Shown one piece after another: positions 61,857 through 64,000 of a DNA stretch of 64,000 nucleotides. The stretch lies in contig NZ_JAFCKS010000005.1 of the NCBI RefSeq assembly GCF_018129995.1, forward strand, positions 124,001 to 188,000, in the 5' to 3' direction. Positions within the stretch are counted from its first letter, which is position 1, and each line of letters starts with the position of its first letter. A model generated the notes under the pieces. That model ran no database searches, was not told the origin of the DNA, and saw only the letters and a program-made list of their open reading frames with translations. The stretch comes from Bradyrhizobium sp. SZCCT0153. Its GTDB lineage: Bacteria; Pseudomonadota; Alphaproteobacteria; Rhizobiales; Xanthobacteraceae. Position numbers and translations under genes: made by a program.

Positions 61857-64000
61857 TCAGCGCTCGCACGGAATGCGAACAACCGCGGTCTGCCGGTTGG
61901 CGAACAGCGCCTGAAACGGGCCGGCGCGAAGCGACGTGACGAACCCGGAAGCCAGCGGCTCCGTTGGCGGAAAATAGGGGAGGCGCTGGCCGGCATCGAG
62001 ACGGGTCCATTCGATCGTACGCGGGTTGATCACGGCGACGAGCTGCCAGGTGTCTTGGCCTGTCCCCAGCATGTCCTGGACCGCGCTTCGGTCCGCTTCC
62101 TCCGTCTCATTCGGGACCTGCGTATTCGTCGGCCGTGGCGCGGTCGTCGCCGGCGCTTCCGTGGTGCGGACGGGCCGCAAAATTCCGCCCATAGCGTCGG
62201 CCCTGCCCATCTGAAAATACGTCTCCTGATTGATATCCTGCAAGAGCGGCCGGATGGTCGTGCAGGCCTCGGCAAGCCGCCGCGCTCCGTCGCCCGGTTC
62301 GACGATCGCCGAAACGACGGTGCGCATCCGCTTCGCGACGGCCTCGTTCACGGTATCAAGATTCGAAAACATGTAGGCAGCCGGGGAACCGGTCAGGGAT
62401 TGGATCACCCCGAGCGTGTAGGGATCGGACAGCAGGATGCCCTTTTTCAAATTGTCGTGCAGCCAGCGCGCCGCGTCCAGGTCGCTGGCATTGTAGTGCG
62501 TGATGGCCGTGGCGCCGCTCGGAAGAGCTCCGTAGCTGTAACTCTTCGACATGCCGGCCAGCCCGGCGCGGTCGAGAGCGACGCCCAACCCGACGATGGC
62601 CGCAAGCGCGCAGACATGAATCCATCTCGACCGCATGAACGTCGCCGGCACGAGCGCGAGAAGGAGAGCCGCTCCCGCTATCTCGGTCGGCCGGAGGAAA
62701 TCCTGGTATCGCGAGGACGACAGGTCCGGCCGCCAATTGAAGGTATAGCCGGCCAGCACGAGGCCGACAGCGATCAGAGTAACCGCGATTGCCGCGGAAG
62801 CTCGCCGCCGGACGGGAGCGGGAGAGGGGTCGATGAGCAGCTGGCAGAACGCTTCTGTTGCGGTGACCGTGAGCAGGGCCAGCACGATCATGATGATCCG
62901 GTACAGAAACGGAAAGCCTGACAGCACGGCAACGGCGAGGCCGCAGCCGATCGTCCAGGACCACAGCAGCTTCGCCGTGCGCGCGGTTTGAGCAGGGCTG
63001 GAAGCGGTGTCCAAGCGCGGGTTGAAGCGATCAATCCAGCACCAGGCCATGGCCATCGCGATGCAGACGGCAAACAGCGGGCCGATGGCCCGGCCCAGCT
63101 CGATCACCGCGATCTCGGGGCCGGCGCCAAGGAACAGTTCGTCGCCGCTTTGAATTGCTCTTCCCAGCACCAGCCCGGTGATGTGGGAGAACATCACGTT
63201 GGCATTTGCCGATGGCAGATAGCCGAGGCGCATCATCACGATGCAGGAGACGATTCCGGCTATGATCAACGGCAGTACGATGGACAGGGCCCGCAAAAGT
63301 CCGAGGCTCCGCGCCGGCCGGCGTGAGGTCTCGTGCAGGATCAGCAGGTAGCCCAGCCAGGCGGCAAACACCGCTGGGATGAACAGATAGGAGCCGCGGT
63401 GCGCCAGCAGCAGCGTCGCGGGCCATACGCAGCCGACCAGAAGAACGCCTTCGTGTCGATTGGCATTACCCAGAATCCTGAGCAGGAGTAGCGCGCCTGC
63501 CACCAGTGCAAGCAGCAGCGCGTTGTTGTTGAGCACGAAGGCAATGAGGAGCGAGGTCGCCGCAGTCAGGATCAGCAACGCGACCGAGCCCGCCCGCAGA
63601 TCCTCCTTCGCGCCTTGCCTGGTCTTGCCGAGAAGGACGCCGAGAAAGGCCACGCTCCCCGCAAGCGCCAGGCTGCCATTGGTCAGCAGCCCGATGGCGT
63701 TGCCGGTCGCGGCGAAGAAAAAAGCGTTCCATTTCCGCGGTTGTTCGGAATAGACGCCCTCCGCGAAGGTGTAGAGGGCGACGAGGAAAAACAGGATCGA
63801 GACGTAGCGATAGGTCCATCCGAAATGCAGGAGATCGAGTCCCAAAACGCCAGCCAATGCGCCCGCCAGCGCAGCACGAAGGTCGACGTAGGATTGCGAC
63901 GCGTAAGGATTGATGACGCCGCTATCGGCATATTCCTGCGCCGTCTTCATCCAGTGAACGTCGGCGCCGATATCCGAGTAGGGAAACTGGGAATACGCGC
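61857..64000 (-). CDS. GT-C-like polytopic membrane protein, N terminus beyond the window
   Basis: At least 700 residues are visible. An ATG lies at 63950, but the frame stays open to the window edge and reads AYSQFPYSDIGADVHWMK, a natural continuation. The gene therefore probably starts outside. About ten hydrophobic segments follow (for example YVSILFFLVALYTFAEGV), then a soluble C-terminal domain from about residue 480. An acidic first periplasmic loop plus many helices resembles GT-C glycosyltransferases, but no definite family was recognised. Confidence 0.65.
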   Translation of the reverse strand, partial: AYSQFPYSDIGADVHWMKTAQEYADSGVINPYASQSYVDLRAALAGALAGVLGLDLLHFGWTYRYVSILFFLVALYTFAEGVYSEQPRKWNAFFFAATGNAIGLLTNGSLALAGSVAFLGVLLGKTRQGAKEDLRAGSVALLILTAATSLLIAFVLNNNALLLALVAGALLLLRILGNANRHEGVLLVGCVWPATLLLAHRGSYLFIPAVFAAWLGYLLILHETSRRPARSLGLLRALSIVLPLIIAGIVSCIVMMRLGYLPSANANVMFSHITGLVLGRAIQSGDELFLGAGPEIAVIELGRAIGPLFAVCIAMAMAWCWIDRFNPRLDTASSPAQTARTAKLLWSWTIGCGLAVAVLSGFPFLYRIIMIVLALLTVTATEAFCQLLIDPSPAPVRRRASAAIAVTLIAVGLVLAGYTFNWRPDLSSSRYQDFLRPTEIAGAALLLALVPATFMRSRWIHVCALAAIVGLGVALDRAGLAGMSKSYSYGALPSGATAITHYNASDLDAARWLHDNLKKGILLSDPYTLGVIQSLTGSPAAYMFSNLDTVNEAVAKRMRTVVSAIVEPGDGARRLAEACTTIRPLLQDINQETYFQMGRADAMGGILRPVRTTEAPATTAPRPTNTQVPNETEEADRSAVQDMLGTGQDTWQLVAVINPRTIEWTRLDAGQRLPYFPPTEPLASGFVTSLRAGPFQALFANRQTAVVRIPCER

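Overview
The window looks like chromosome of a Bradyrhizobium-type alphaproteobacterium (order Hyphomicrobiales). GC is high throughout. GTG and TTG starts and 4-base stop/start overlaps are frequent. There are Omp31/Omp25-like porins, a Bug/TctC tripartite uptake system, VCBS and serralysin-like proteins, and an alphaproteobacterial type II secretion layout. This placement rests on gene families and style; no rRNA or tRNA gene is visible.

Region 1 (1-14.4 kb) is metabolism and envelope. It holds a serine-glyoxylate type aminotransferase, a crotonase-fold protein lacking the usual hydratase glutamates, a 1302-residue VCBS/RTX adhesin-like protein, a tctC-tctB-tctA carboxylate uptake operon with a palindromic REP-like element between tctC and tctB, two tandem porins each followed by a terminator, a class III CoA-transferase and a small exported protein.

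Region 2 (14.4-20.5 kb) is an accessory stretch. It holds an M10-type metalloprotease with RTX motifs and three nearly identical 118-residue C-terminal repeats, an exported beta-helix protein, an acyltransferase-3 membrane protein of seemingly lower GC, and a Sel1-repeat protein.

Region 3 (20.5-35.8 kb) is a type II secretion locus. A prepilin peptidase and gspD are transcribed leftwards, diverging from gspE-F-G-H-I-J-K-L-M. A large autotransporter (minus strand) then separates gspM from a gspN/C-like gene. Secretin, ATPase, platform, five pseudopilins, L, M, a short N/C-like component and the peptidase are all present.

Region 4 (35.8-64 kb) is a surface-glycan locus, nearly all transcribed leftwards. 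Its right half encodes a nonulosonic acid pathway of the legionaminic type: legB, legC, legG, legI, a convergent legH, a CBS-nucleotidyltransferase of PtmE type, a Gfo/Idh/MocA oxidoreductase, a CMP-sugar synthetase and a PtmA-like SDR. A nucleotidyltransferase fused to a GmhB-like phosphatase and a truncated GT-C-like membrane protein lie upstream. The pathway is followed by a Wzx flippase, a methyltransferase coupled to a PhyH-type dioxygenase, two capsule-type glycosyltransferase candidates, a GT2, a UDP-xylose-synthase-like enzyme, a polymerase-like membrane protein, a CgeB-like glycosyltransferase, a cupin, a perosamine-synthase-like aminotransferase, a methyltransferase, a GT4 and, convergently, a second flippase. 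The simplest reading is that this region makes, activates, modifies and exports a legionaminic-acid-containing glycan. Whether the product is O-antigen, capsule or flagellin glycan cannot be told from the window.

The most unusual items are the completeness and tailoring of the nonulosonate locus, a 24-base motif repeated in two distant intergenic gaps, the autotransporter inside the secretion locus, and the near-identical repeats of the metalloprotease. All functions are inferred from recognisable motifs; no database search was run.
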